A stretch of 57,500 nucleotides of DNA from Prorocentrum cordatum (GCA_963575745.1 CAUYUJ010000849.1:1-57500); one strand, 5' to 3'; positions 42,476 through 53,600 are shown, counted from the first letter of the stretch. Notes: a model not told the origin generated them from the letters alone. Made by a program: numbers and translations.

Positions 42476-43005
42476 ATCTTCTCGAGTTTTTGACATTCAT
42501 GAGCTGGAGGTATTTCTGCGCGGGTGCAGCTTGTTCAGCTTTTTAATTTTCGTAGTAACTTTCAAAGTAATTCGTAGAGCTTCCCGAAGAGCGAAGCTGC
42601 AGAGCTAGAGAGTAATTCCGGCGCACGCTGTCGGGCCATCTAGATGCCTGAACTCGCGGGAGCTGGGCCTATTTTAACTCTCTCAATTTTCAGGAGATAA
42701 TGCTGAGTTTGTCAATGTAACTCGAACTGGAGATGAGCTAGCAAGCAGTTCGGCAGAGCAATGAAAAGCATAAGGAGCGCTAGTCTCAAGTATCTAGATG
42801 CCCAAACTCGGTACTCTTGCGGAGCTGGATCCGAACATTCGTTCGTAATCTGCAAATGTTTAAGAAATGATAACGCTGCAGATAAGCTACAGAGCTGTAC
42901 GGCACAGCAATCGGCATAAACTCATGAGACGCTCTAGTATCTCTTATCTAGATGCCCGAACTCGGTCTGCTTGTAGAGTTCGAAGAAAACAACTGTTCGT
43001 ACTAT
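42476..43005 (+). mobile_element. Family A fragments
   Basis: A left arm AATTCGTAGAGCTTCCC at 42569 is followed by GAGAGTAATTCCGGCGC and then two to three subfamily-2 repeats (GATGAGCTA, CTAGATGCC-GAACTCGGT) without a right end. Confidence 0.65.
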
Positions 43006-43009
43006 ATTC

Positions 43010-43880
43010 TCCCGTCTTCGCCACCATGCTTTGCTATCACCGTTCTCGTGGCCGCGACTGCGGTCGTGATTGCGGCTGCCGCCGCGGCCGAGATGGAAAT
43101 ATTTATTTTTTCTCGGGCGTTCACTTTCCATCCGCGGCCGCGTTTTCGATCGAAGCTGCGGCCGCGACGGCTGGGAGTAGAAAGCTCCCCCGTAGATTCT
43201 CTGTCGGAACGCGTCCGCGGCCGGTCGGGATTATGCTGCGCCGCTGGAACGAAGCTGTTGCGATTTGTTGCGGTCATCTTCCGGCTCCGGCCGCAGTTGC
43301 GGTCGGGGCTTCGGCTGCGGCCGCTTTGGCGATCCGGGCTCGGGCTGCCCGCAGCTGAAAGGCGAAGCTGTCGCGAATTTTTCGCAGTTCTTTCTTCTCT
43401 TGGCCCAGCCGCTGCTCCGGTCGGGCTGCAGCTGGCTCTAGCGAATTTGCCGCAGTGGTTCTCTTTTTCGGGCCGCGGCTGCCGCCGTGGCTGGGAGAAG
43501 GATCGACTGCGATTTTTTCGCAGTGTTTTGCAGCTGCGGTCGGAGCTGCGGCTGCGGCTGCAGCTGGAAGGGGAAGTGCAGCGTTTTTTTTTTTGTCCTT
43601 CCCCTCTCTCTCTCTATTCATCTTCTTCTTCTTCTTTTTTTTCTGTCCGTGGCTGCGGCTGTGGCTGCGGCGCGGTTGGGAGGGGGAACTATTGCAATTC
43701 TATTGCGAATTTTCGCGGTCGGTTCGCGCTTGCGGATTTGGCTGCGGCTGCTTCTGTCAGCCGCAGCCTTGGCTGCGGTTGCGGCTGCGGCCGTGGCTGC
43801 GGCCGTGAAGGGGGAAACTATCGCGAGTATCTCGCTGTGGTTTTGCTCTTCCAGCCGTGGCTGGGCTGTGGCTGCCTGCT
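43010..43880 (+). repeat. GC-rich diverged array related to 24.1-24.9 kb
   Basis: GCGGCCGCG and GGCTGCGGCTGCGG blocks alternate with GGGAACTATCGCGA-like and TTTTCGCAGT segments and a CT-rich stretch near 43600. Frames of up to 321 codons are compositional. Confidence 0.8.
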
Positions 43881-43894
43881 GACTTTGCCCCCCC

Positions 43895-44165
43895 CTCCCC
43901 CGGCGCACCGACTTTGAGTTTGACTTTGAAGTCAAAGTCGAAGTCTGGGCGGCTGGCTTTGACTTTGTCCTTAAAGTCAAGGTTAAAGTTGCCGGGGGAC
44001 TTTGACTTTAAAACCATAGTCGAAGTCCGTTTGGCGACTTGGACTAAGTCAAAGTCGCCCTGGCGACTGTGACTTTGGCTTTGCTCTGCCCCCCTCCCCC
44101 TGGCGCGCCGACTTTGAGTTTGAGTTTAAAGTCAAAGTCAAATCCTCTTTAACTTTAATGTCTGA
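43895..44165. repeat. GACTTT / AAAGTC repeat cluster
   Basis: GACTTTGACTTTAAAGTC-type hexamers occur in both orientations, so the stretch can fold on itself. A segment near 43885 (CCCCCCTCCCCCGGCGC, CCGACTTTGAG) recurs near 44093. Confidence 0.8.
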
Positions 44166-44169
44166 AAGT

Positions 44170-44663
44170 CTTCGCGCCCTTCCTCCAGTTGGCCCACCCT
44201 GCCGGGGCGGACAATGTAAATTTGGGTCGCTTGGGCGAACATTGTGACAGATTGGACCATTCGTTTTGAAGATCCAGATTTCTATTCGCTGCAGTCGATC
44301 ATGGCGCGCTTCATCGTGCAGTTCTTAGGGCTGTAGCCGCAGCGCAGCTCTCGAGAATTAGCAGCAACCGTCGGCCGTCGGGATGCATTTTTACAGAGGA
44401 TAATGGTTTCGCGAATTTAACTTGAGCAGAAAGCAATCTATGCAGATTCAGTATTCTCTGCAGGCTGCCGAATTCTCAGGTTCGTAGCTTTCCTAAGAAC
44501 ACTTGGCGAAATCAACTTCGCATTGAAACCGAAAAATACATTTTCGAGTTTCTAAGCTGATATTCAAGCAAGCTTTCTCGTTGTATTCTGAGCATTTTGT
44601 TTCTCAAGAGCTCTACGAGGGCCCCGGCGGCAACTTGCCTCGCGGCTTACCGCCGGCGCCCAG
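44170..44663 (+). mobile_element. Family B element, longer variant
   Basis: Left part CGGGGCGGACAATGTAAATT. The body has CGTCGGCCGTCGGGATGC and ACACTTGGCGAAATCAAC. The right end is AAGAGCTCTACGAGGGC, hairpin with a degenerate loop (GGCGGCAACTTG to GGCTTACCGCCGG) and CCCAG at 44663. Confidence 0.65.
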
Positions 44664-44686
44664 TTCCTGTGTGCTGGGGGGCTAGT

Positions 44687-44800
44687 ACCTCGTAGTGCTC
44701 TTCGGCATCGATGAGCTAGAGGAATTCCGGCGCGGGTGCAGCTAGTTGGACCACCCGGCTCGGGCGGGCACTGTGGCAATCGGGGGCCATTTTTCCCCAT
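44687..44800 (+). mobile_element. Family B left-end fragment
   Basis: ACCTCGTAGTGCTCTTCGGC after a T, then ATCGATGAGCTAGAGGAATT and CGGGCGGGCACTGTGG. It then breaks into a CT-rich stretch. Confidence 0.7.
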
Positions 44801-44884
44801 ATCCTAAGATGGGGTTCTTGTTATTACTTGGACGCCTCCTACTCCTCCTTCCTCCTCCTCTTTTCTCCTCCCCTCCTGTCGGAC

Positions 44885-45095
44885 TTACTCATGCTCACAC
44901 TTGCTCATACTCAGACTTACTCATACACAGACTTACTCATACTCATATTTACTCATACTCAGACCTACTCATACTCAGACTTACTCACACTCAGACATAC
45001 TCATACACAGACTTACTCATACACAGACTTACTCACACCCAGACGTACTCATACACAGACTCACTCATACCCAGACTTACTCATACACAGTATTT
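44885..45095 (+). repeat. 16-bp tandem repeat (ACTTACTCATACACAG)
   Basis: About 13 copies of ACTTACTCATACWCAG with small length changes. Confidence 0.85.
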
Positions 45096-45104
45096 CTGGG
45101 CTCA

Positions 45105-45905
45105 ACATCCTTCGCTTGGAGAGCAGATTGTGAGGATGTCTCAGGCGGGGCGCTGGTTTCAGCACCCCTAAGGGGAGCCGCCAGGGGTGGTTGCACGGGC
45201 TCGTTCGCGGCCATTTTGTGGGGATGTCTCAGGCGGTTTGCCTGTTTCTGGGCCCAACATCCTTCGCTTTCGGAGCAGATTTGGAGGATGTCTCGAGCGA
45301 GGCGCTCATTTCAGCACCCCTAAGGGGAGCCGCCAGGGGTGGTTGCACGGGCTCGTTCGCGGCCATTTTGTGGGGATGTCTCAGGCGGTTTGCCTGTTTC
45401 TGTGCCCAACATCCTTCGCTTTCGGAGCAGATTTGGAGGATGTCTCGAGCGAGGCGCTCATTTCAGCACCCCTAAGGGGAGCCGCCAGGGGTGGTTGCAC
45501 GGGCTCGTTCGCGGCCATTTTGTGGGGATGTCTCAGGCGGTTTGCTTGTTTCTGGGCCCAACATCCTTCGCTTTCGGAGCAGATTTGGAGGATGTCTCGA
45601 GCGAGGCGCTCATTTTCACCCCCCAGGTGGGCCAGATTTTGAGGATGTCTCGATCGGTTTGCTTGTTTTGGTGGCCAGGCTCGTGGCCCTAAGGGGAGCC
45701 GCCAGGGGTGGTTGCACGGGCTCGTTCGCGGCCATTTTGTGGGGATGTCTCAGGCGGTTTGCTTGTTTCTGGGCTCAACATCCTTCGCTTTCGGAGCAGA
45801 TTTGGAGGATGTCTCGAGCGAGGCGCTCATTTTCACCCCCCAGGTGGGCCAGATTTTGAGGATGTCTCGATCGGTTTGCTTGTTTTGGTGGCCAGGCTCG
45901 TGGGC
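45105..45905 (+). repeat. 152-bp minisatellite, four to five copies
   Basis: AGGGGTGGTTGCACGGGCTC recurs near 45183, 45335, 45487 and 45704, so the period is 152 bp, with one 217-bp unit. The longer unit carries an extra 65 bp (CACCCCCCAGGTGGGCCAG), which also ends the array. Copies are nearly identical. All three frames stay open through the units. Confidence 0.9.
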
Positions 45906-45924
45906 GCAGATTCTTCTCAGGATG

Positions 45925-46190
45925 CCACAGGAGGCTCCAACAGGCTCCAGGAGGCCCCAGGAGACCACATGAGGTCCCAGGAGGCATCAGGAGGCCACAG
46001 AAAGACTCAAGAGGCCACAGGATGTCCCAAGAGGCTCCAGGAGGCCCCAGGAAGCTCCAGAAGGCCTCAGGAAACCACAGGAGGCCCCAGGAGGCAACAG
46101 GAAGCGCCAGGAGGCCTCGGAAGGCAACAGGAGGCCCCGAGAGGCCCCAGGAGCAGGAGGCCTCAGAAGGCAACAGGAGTGGCTCCAATC
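45925..46190 (+). repeat. CAGGAGGCCC short repeat
   Basis: Purine-rich 9-12 base units (CAGGAGGCCC, CAGGAAGCTC, CAACAGGAGGC). The same motif returns at 46465-46555 and 49345-49470. Confidence 0.85.
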
Positions 46191-46194
46191 CCAT

Positions 46195-46465
46195 GTGTTT
46201 TACGTATGCTCCTATCGATTGGGCCTCACCTGGAGCACGATTCTTTGATGTTCTACGTATGTTTCTATAGATGGTCCTTCTCCTGTGTACACAATCCTAA
46301 ATGTTTTACTCATGTTCCTATATATTGGGCCTCTCCTGGGGCACGAGTCCTTGGTGTTTTACGCGTGTTCCTATATATTGCCCTTCTCCTGTGGCTCTAA
46401 TCCGCAATGTTTTATGTGCGTCTGTTGCTATAGATTGCGCCTCTCCTGGGGCACGAAACCTTCCT
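46195..46465 (+). repeat. 54-bp tandem repeat, about five copies
   Basis: CCTATATATTGGGCCTCTCC and TGGGGCACGAGTCCTTGGTG units recur at 54-bp steps (phase marks near 46219, 46273, 46327, 46379 and 46435), alternating in a 108-bp higher-order pattern. Confidence 0.75.
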
Positions 46466-46599
46466 AGGAGGTCCCAGGAGGTCCCAAGAGGCTCCTGGAG
46501 ACCCCAGGAAGCCCCAGTAGGTTTCAGGAGGCCCCAGGAGGCCCCAGGCTCATGCACAGAGACGCGCTTGTACTACTGAGGCTCATTCACACTCCAATT

Positions 46600-47194
46600 C
46601 ATTCGCAGTTAGATTGATGTCCAGACCGTCACAACTGAAGCCCGTTAATATTCGAAAGCTCTTGCGCCTAGACATTCACGGCGGACAGGTCCATGCGAGT
46701 AGATGCACATATGGGGAGCTCCACGCAGTGAATAATTTTGTTGATTGTGAGAGATTTGACAAGTCGTTTTGGTCAAACCGATTTTTATCCCCTGTAGTCG
46801 ATTATGGCGCGTTTCGTAGTGCAAGTCTGGGGGATGTGGCTGCTGTGTAGCTCCCGAAACTAGCAGGAACCATCGGCCGTCGGGATGCATTTTTCCCATA
46901 TGGTAATGGTTTTGTGAACTCAACGAGAGAAGGAAGCAAACTACAGCTCAAGTATCCTTTGCATGTGTACTAGGTTATGACGCGTTCGCCTGTCGAGTCC
47001 TCAGGTCTTGAGCTTCAGTGCGACTTTCAAAACAATTGGCGGAAGTAACTTCGTCTTAAACCACAACATTTTTCAGATTTTTTTTAAATGCTGATATTCG
47101 AAGGCTTTCTGTATCCAGAGCCTCTTCTCAAGTGTGAATAGCTCTACGAGGGCCCCGGCGGTAACCTGGTTGACGTTGTACCGCCGGGTCCCAG
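46600..47194 (+). mobile_element. Family B element, longer variant
   Basis: The body shares CATCGGCCGTCGGGATGCAT and GGTTATGACGCGTTCGCCTG with 44170-44663. The right end is AGCTCTACGAGGGCCCC, hairpin (GGCGGTAACC to TGTACCGCCGG) and CCAG at 47194. Confidence 0.65.
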
Positions 47195-47306
47195 TAATGC
47201 GGATCTCAGACGGCGATGTTGCAGACTGGCGCCGTTCCAATTCTCTGCTTGCCAGCGCCGTAGCTTGTTGAATTATGGAGAGAAAACCAATGCCGCCTAT
47301 ATTCAA

Positions 47307-47649
47307 CTGGGAGCTGGCGGTAAGCCGTCAACCAGAGTACCGCCGGGACCCTCGTAGAGCTCGTGACGCGCGAAAAAGTGCTCAGAATATGACGAGAAAG
47401 CTTACTTCAATATCATATTAAAAACAGGAAAAGCGTATTTTCTTGGTATCGTAACAAGTCGTTGCGAAGATTTTCTTACTAGCAGTTCTACAACTGGGAG
47501 CCGGCGGTAAACCGTCAAGCAGGTTACCGCCGGGGCCCTCGTAGAGCTCTTGCAACGCAAAATAGTGCTCAGAATACGTAAAGAAATCTTGCTTCATTCA
47601 ATATCAGTTCAAAACTGCAAACATGTAGTTTCTTAGTATAATACGAAGT
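47307..47649 (-). mobile_element. Two inverted family B right ends
   Basis: Minus-strand units at 47307-47365 and 47490-47552 read CTGGGAGC, GGCGGTAAACCGTCAA, then CCCTCGTAGAGCTC. The second belongs to a family B element that continues at 48607 (TTGGTTCCGCCAAGTG) beyond the nested family A copy. Confidence 0.75.
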
Positions 47650-48606
47650 GACTCGTAGAGCTTCCTTGAGAGCGAAGCGGCGAAGCTAGAGAGTAATTCC
47701 GGAGCGCTGGGGGGCTAGTTGGCCCACACAATCCCGACGGAAGTTTTGCATAATTCGAGTCGGCTCAAAATTGCGTTAAGGAAACTTGAGCATTCTTTAG
47801 TGCTCAAATATTGTTTTCACCCATATTCGATCTCTCCGCCCGCCATCTTAATCTCAGGTCGCTCGCATCGATATGGCTGTCAAAAAGCACTCAGGCGGGA
47901 TCGGTTGTTCAGTGCCATCTTGACTTGGAAAGAAACAACTTTTTGTGATCTCTCTCTCTCTCTTTGATTGTACAGGTATGATGCTAGTTTTTCTACTTCA
48001 TTCGATCTGTAGGCTGGCTACGGACCTGAAAAGCATTTGTCGAACCAGAAGGTAAACAGGTATATTCGCCTACGGTATCGAGACGTGAAAATTCGGACTG
48101 CAAGCATAGCTACGAGTGGGAAATTATTCGCACTGAAAATATTTCACTAGAGATGACGTGCGTTTCATGAACTGATTTCCTCCTTCTCCTCCTCCGGTTC
48201 CTCCTTCTCCTCCTCCTCCTCCTCCTCCTCCTCCCCCCCTCTTCCTCCTCCATCTCTCTTCCTTCTCCTCCTCCTCCTCCTCCTTGTCTTCCTCCTAAAC
48301 CATTCATCATCATCATCCCCCTTATCCCCCTTTCAACCTTCCCCCTCCTGCTCGTCATCCTCCTCTTCCTCCCCCCCCTCCTTCTCCTCCTCCTGCTCCT
48401 TCTCCTCCTCCCTTTTCTTTTCCTCAGCCTCCTCCGCCTCCTCCTTCTCCTCGCTCCTTCTTCTGCTCCGCGTCCTTCGCATGAAACCGCGCCCTCGCGC
48501 GCGCAGAATGCGAGGTTGCCGCGCCCTTATCCTATTCATGTGTATGGCAAGAAAGCTCCGAGTTCCCGGCGGTGACCGAGGCTGACGGTTCACCGCCGGC
48601 TCCCAG
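47650..48606 (+). mobile_element. Family A element nested in an inverted family B copy
   Basis: GACTCGTAGAGCTTCC follows T47649. The left block is followed by two diverged repeats, a long pyrimidine microsatellite (48175-48470), CCCTCGCGCGCGCAGAATGC, arm GAAAGCTCCGAGT, hairpin CCGGCGGTGA/TCACCGCCGG and CCCAG at 48606. The host reads ACGAAGT on the left and TGGTTCC on the right, which restores the family B sequence with no duplication. Confidence 0.8.
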
Positions 48607-49260
48607 TTGGTTCCGCCAAGTGTTTTGATAGTGGCGCTGCCTCTAGGGGCCCGAGAATGCGACGGGCTGGCGCGCTTTCATCTGCTGCGATGCAGGGAAT
48701 ACACTTCACGAATGCATTATTATCTGGTAAAGTACATCCGATTGCCGACGGTTCCAGCTAATTCTTTCGAGCTGTGCTGCAGCTGCAGCCCTGAGAATTC
48801 CACCAGAAGTGTTTTAATACCAGTACTACAGCTACGGAACTGAGAATTAGACAGGCCAACTAGTACCTCGTAGAGCTTCGGCATCGATGAGCTAGAGGAA
48901 TTCCGGCGCGGGGTGGAGCTAGCGACTCGTAGAGCCCCCCCTAAAGCAGTGGCGAAGATAGAGAGTAATTCCGGCGCGCTGGCGGGCTAGGATCTCTTAG
49001 AGCTCTGCGGCATCGATGAGCTAGAGGAATTCCGGCGCGGGGCGGAGCTTGTTGGCCCACCAGGCCTGGGCGGACAATGTAGAAGAACTTTGGGTCGGTT
49101 GGGCAAAAATTGCGAGAGATTTGACTGTTCGTTTCGAGAACCAGCATTCTTTGCGTCTGAAGTGGGTTATGCCGCGTTTGTCAGTAATATTATCGCGGTA
49201 ACTGCAGATCTACTATCCAATCACTTGGGGGGCCGTTTAGGCGTCGGGATGCACTTCATG
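48607..49260. mobile_element. Rest of inverted family B copy and stacked left ends
   Basis: 48607-48860 completes the inverted family B host. Then come left ends at about 48865 (CCTCGTAGAGCTTCGGC), 48930 (GACTCGTAGAGCC) and 48991 (TCTTAGAGCTCTGCGGC), each cut short by the next. The last runs into a family B body (GGTTATGCCGCGTTTGTCAG). Confidence 0.65.
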
Positions 49261-49800
49261 ATGAACGTGGCTCCGTGAACTTACTTCAAACAGGACAGAC
49301 ATTATTAACTTGCGAATATTTTTCATCATGCTTCGAAAAGAAAAGAGACACCAGGAGGCTTCAGGAGGCCCCAAGAGGCCCCCCCAGAAGGTCTCAGCCC
49401 CCTGGAGGCTCCGAGGTGGGGTCTGGGGTACCAGAAGGTTCAGAAAGGCCCAAGAGGCCCCAAAAGGCTCTGAGACGGGGTCTGGGGTACAGGAGGGTGC
49501 GTCGGGGCTCGATTGTGGAAGGATGTTTCAGGCGAGCCCGCCGTGCTCTGAGAATCGGATGAACATTATTGGAAGTACCGTGTGTTTTTGAAGGTAAAAT
49601 GTTGAAATTCCCATGTGTTTTTCGACCCTGACGTCACGATCTGCGTGAGTGGTGCCACCGATTTTCAGAATTTCCAGGATGTCGCCGGCGAAACGGCCAT
49701 AAAAATCGCGAACGCCCCGCGTACGATCGCCTCTGAGCTCTAGTCCCTCGGAGAGGTCCATATGAGAGAATCTATTATATTTATAGATATAGGTTTACAT
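49261..49800. other. No recognisable gene; short CAGGAGGC repeats
   Basis: 49345-49500 holds AGGAGGCCCC and GGGGTCTGGGGTAC repeats (the latter near 49420 and 49478). The rest shows no gene or repeat end. Confidence 0.55.
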
Positions 49801-49801
49801 T

Positions 49802-49832
<31 letters not shown>
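49801..49832. repeat. (TA)n(TG)n microsatellite
   Basis: About 20 bases of TA followed by TGTGTGTGT. Confidence 0.9.
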
Positions 49833-49834
<2 letters not shown>

Positions 49835-51570
49835 AAGCTTCACAGCTCTGATTTGCACTGTTGGAAGCAGGTTATGCCGCGACTGCCTGCCAAATGCTCA
49901 GGTCCCTATCTGCCGTATTCTTATCTAATTACTCAGAATGGCGCTCGCTTTTTCTTGACTAACTTAACCGGGATGCAGCTACGCAGCTCTGATTGGCATC
50001 GTTGGATTGAGCATGATGAGAAGCATAAATCTGCATCGGCGGGAACTTGTGATTCGAGGTCCACCAGAAGATATCATAGAACACCGTCGTACGTGTGCGT
50101 AGAGTTGTGTGCGTGATAGCTGTTTACTGTGTTAAATTTGAGCAGCTTGAGAGCCCATTTTTTGCACGTGAAGAAGAAATTTTCAGGTCCGTAGCTACAG
50201 TACTACAATCAACAGACCCAGGGAATCACTTTCGTTTCGCACCAAAACATATACAGTTCGTTCGAGCTCTCATATTTTTCCCTGCCCATCTTCGATCATA
50301 ATCCCGGTCGCCATCTTGATCTCAGGGCGATCGGGTAAATATCATTATGAATAGCTTGTGGGCGGGATTGGCTGTTTTGTGTTATCCTGGCAGGTGCTAG
50401 GTTCTCTTAAACTTAACTCGAGCGGCAAACGAGCTACAGAGCTGTTCGGCACAGCAATCGAAATATAATCATCAGGAGCGCTAGTCTCAAGTATCTACAT
50501 GGCCGAACTCGGTCTGCCACCAGAACTAGAACCAAAAACTATTCGTACTCTGCTAATTCATTTAACATATGATCATGAATTTCTGAACTTAGCTCGAGCT
50601 GCAGATGAGCTACAGAGCTTTTCGGCGCAGCATTCGGAAGGACATTTTCCGCAGCGCTAGTATAGCATATCTAGATGCCTCAACTAGGTCTGCTGCCAGA
50701 GCTGAACCAAACAACTATTTGTAGTCTGCTATCTGTAAAGAGATGAGGAGGGTTTTTGTAACTGAGATCGAGCTGAAGATGAGCTACAGAGCTGTTCGGC
50801 ACAAAACGTGGAAGCAAAGTAAGAGAAGCGCTAGTCTTAAGTATCCGGATGCCCGAACTCGGTCTGCTACGCGAGCTGGAACCAAACAACTGTTCGTACT
50901 CGGCTATTTTTCAAAGAGATGAATCGGATTTTCGTCACTGGAATCGAGCTGAAGATAAGCTACAGAGCTGTTCGGCACAACAATTGGAAGACAAATAAGA
51001 GTAGCGCTAGTCTTAAGTATCCAGATGCCTGAACTCGGTCTGCTACCGGAGCTGGAACCAAACATTATCCGTTCTCTGCTAATTTTTCAAGAGATGATGA
51101 TAGTTTTCTTCATTCGAGCTGCAGGCTGGTTATGCGGCTGAACAGCACTGTTCGAAGCAGAAAGTCACCAGATACATCCGGCGACGCTTTCGAGACGTCT
51201 GAATTCGGCCTCGAACCACAGCTACGGCAGAAAATCTATTCGCATTGTAAATATCTTCCAGAGATGATGTGCGTTTCCTTAATTGAATTCGGGATCTAGG
51301 CCAGATAAAGGAGCTGAGATGCACGCCAATCGACAGGGAATGCCGCGAAACATCAGTTAACAGACGCCTAAGATCGGTCTGCTACCAGAACTGCAACCAA
51401 ATAAGTATTTGCATTCTTCCATTTTTATGAGGGACGGTGTTGGATTTCTGCATTGAACTTATGGGCAAGCTAGGGAGCTGGGAAGCACACTGCTCAACAG
51501 GAAATCCTCGGACATATTGGTCTACTACCAGAGCTACAACTGAGCACTCTGCAATATTTGGTGAGAGATA
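49833..51570 (+). mobile_element. Family A-like repeats without a clear right end
   Basis: From about 50270 a left-block remnant (TCGATCATAATCCCGG, CGCCATCTTGATCTCAGG) is followed by about seven diverged subfamily-2 repeats of about 160-175 bp up to 51570. 49833-50270 is family B-like (GGTTATGCCGCGACTGCCTG). There is no arm and no coding frame. Confidence 0.65.
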
Positions 51571-51601
<31 letters not shown>

Positions 51602-51639
51602 CTGTGCACAATTCGAGCTGCAGGCTGCTCCTTCGCCCC

Positions 51640-51925
51640 CTCCTCCCCTCTTTCTTCCTTCTCTTCCTCCTTCTCCTCACCCTGCCCTCGTTCTTCTCCT
51701 TCTCCTCCTCCTTCTCCTCCTTCTCCTCCTCCTCCCACTTCCCGTTCACCTTCGCCTCCTCCTTCTCCTTCTTCTTTTTCTTCTTCTCCCTTCCTGCTCC
51801 TCCTCCTGCTCCTCCTCTTCCTCCTCCTCCTCTTCCACCTCCATCTGCTTTTTCTCCTCTTTCTCCTTCTCCTCCTCCTTTCTCCTCATCATCATCATCG
51901 TCCCCCTTCCCCACTTCCACCCATC
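51640..51925. repeat. Pyrimidine (CTC/TTC)n microsatellite
   Basis: Almost uninterrupted C/T on the plus strand. The Glu/Arg-rich minus frames and Ser/Pro/Leu-rich plus frames are artefacts. Confidence 0.95.
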
Positions 51926-52205
51926 AGTTCCCGGCGGTAACCAAGGTTGACGGTTTACCGCCCAGTTGGGCCACCGGGCCCGGGCAGACAATGTGGGAAT
52001 TTTGGGTTGGTTGGGCGAACAGTTTGGGAGATTTGATTTTTCGTTTTGAGGATCAGTATTTTTCGCACCCGTAGTGGGTTATGTCGCGTCCGCCAGTAAA
52101 ATTCTCAGGTCTGTAGCTGCAGTATTATTTTCAAAACACTTGGCGGAACCGACGTCAGAAAAAAACCGAAAAACATGTATTTTCTAGTTTTTATCTGACG
52201 TAATG
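51926..52205 (+). mobile_element. Armless hairpin unit followed by family B body
   Basis: TTCCCGGCGGTAACCAAGG to GTTTACCGCCCAG (51926-51964) lacks an arm. Then GGGCCACCGGGCCCGGGCAG and ACACTTGGCGGAACCGACG identify a family B body without a right end. Confidence 0.65.
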
Positions 52206-52224
52206 CTATATCGGCGTGTCGTGA

Positions 52225-52440
52225 TGCCGTCTTGAAGACATTTTGATGCTGACGCCGATGGTGCTGCTGATGATTCTGATGCTGACGCCGACGGTGGTGG
52301 TGATGGATACGTTGCTCATGATGCTGTTGCGGGCGCGGTGATGATGATGCCCATGATGATGCTGTTGATGATGCTGCTGCTGCTGCTACTACTAGTGATG
52401 GTGATGATGACGTTGATGTTGTTGATGATGATGATGATGC

Positions 52441-52481
<41 letters not shown>

Positions 52482-52600
52482 ATTGTGATGATGATGATGA
52501 TAATAATATGATGGCGATGCCCTGCTGATGATGCTATGGATGATGACAATGGTGACGATGATGATGATACTAATGATAACAATGCTGATGATGATCAAGG
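52225..52600. repeat. (GAT)n microsatellite
   Basis: GATGATGATG with GCT and GAC interruptions over about 375 bases. Confidence 0.95.
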
Positions 52601-53600
52601 GCGTGGTTCGCGGCGACGCGAATGTTGTATTATTTGCGGGGGACCGTGGCTTCGGTGACGCGCATATTGCGTAACTTACAACCGTTTATGGCCCCGATGA
52701 CGCGCATATGGGGTAATGTACAAAGGGCTCATACGGCTTCGAGGACGCAGCTTTTGCATAGTTTACAACGGATTATAGCTTTGAGGGCGCAGTTATGGTG
52801 TAATTTGCGGTTGGTTTCGGTTTCGGGGGCCGCGACGCTGTTGCAATTCATCGGGGATCGTTGCTTCGTGGACGCAATGATGGGTTGGTTTGCGAAAGAC
52901 CTTGGCTTCGGGGGCGCGAGTGCCGTGTCAGTGGCAGGGGGTCGTGGCCTGGGTGGCGCAAGTGCAGCGTAATGTTTAAGAGGGCTTTCCGTTTCGAGGG
53001 CGCGAGCACGCTATGATTCACCAAGGGGGCCGTGTCCTCGGGGACGCGCGTATTGCGTGATTCACCACCCACCAAACCACACCAACCCAACCCGAAGGCT
53101 TCAATTTGCCCTCCATTTCCAGTGGGGGGGGGGTCGGGGAACATTGAAAGTACACATGGAACCCGTACGCCCCCCAACCCGAAATTCGGGACAAATTCGG
53201 GTCTTCGGGTTGGGTTGGGGTTGGGGTGGTCTGGTAGGTAGGTAGTCAGTGATTGACGGGGGATCGTCGCTTCGGGGATGCGAGCATCGTGTAATTTTAG
53301 GACGGGCCGTGGCCTCGGGTACGCGACTATTGTGTATTTTGCGTGAGATCGTGGCCTCGGTGACGCGGAGGGCGTCGAGGACGCGAGTTTTGTATGACTA
53401 ACGGGGGAGTATGGCTTCGAGGAAGCTGTACTTTGAGATGATTTAGTGCCTCGGGGACGCAAGTCTAGACAACATACAAGGGATGATGGCCTCGGGGATG
53501 CGAGTACCGTGTACTTTGTAAAAGGCTTTTTGCGTCGGGCACGCGCATCTTGCGTAATTTGCAATGGTATATTTGTTCGGGGGGCGCGACTATCATATAT
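52601..53600 (+). repeat. Diverged array of about 50-55 bp units
   Basis: Units read GGGGG-CCGTGGCTTCGGGG, ACGCG, a short variable stretch, then GCGTAATTTGC. They recur about every 50-55 bases, interrupted at about 53065-53250 by a TTCGGGTTGGGTTGGGGTT-rich segment. Frames here translate the array. Confidence 0.7.

Noticed and set aside
41793-42500. Long His-Thr or Cys-Val frames over TG microsatellites (also 1-890 and 3024-3480)
   Set aside because: Dinucleotide repeats give open frames on both strands; no protein signature.
45206-45225. GCGGCCATTTTGTGGGG as a spliced-leader gene
   Set aside because: Only CCATTTTG agrees; the TGGCTCAAG end is missing and the sequence is part of a minisatellite.
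45187-46400. Frames of up to 230 codons in the 152-bp array and the CAGGAGGC repeats
   Set aside because: The same repeat is read in several frames; no codon bias or domain.
51382-51920. Glu/Arg-rich minus-strand frames over pyrimidine tracts (also 48110-48593, 54508-55365 and 56876-57299)
   Set aside because: Trinucleotide repeats produce acidic or Pro/Ser-rich frames without stops; nothing else supports coding.
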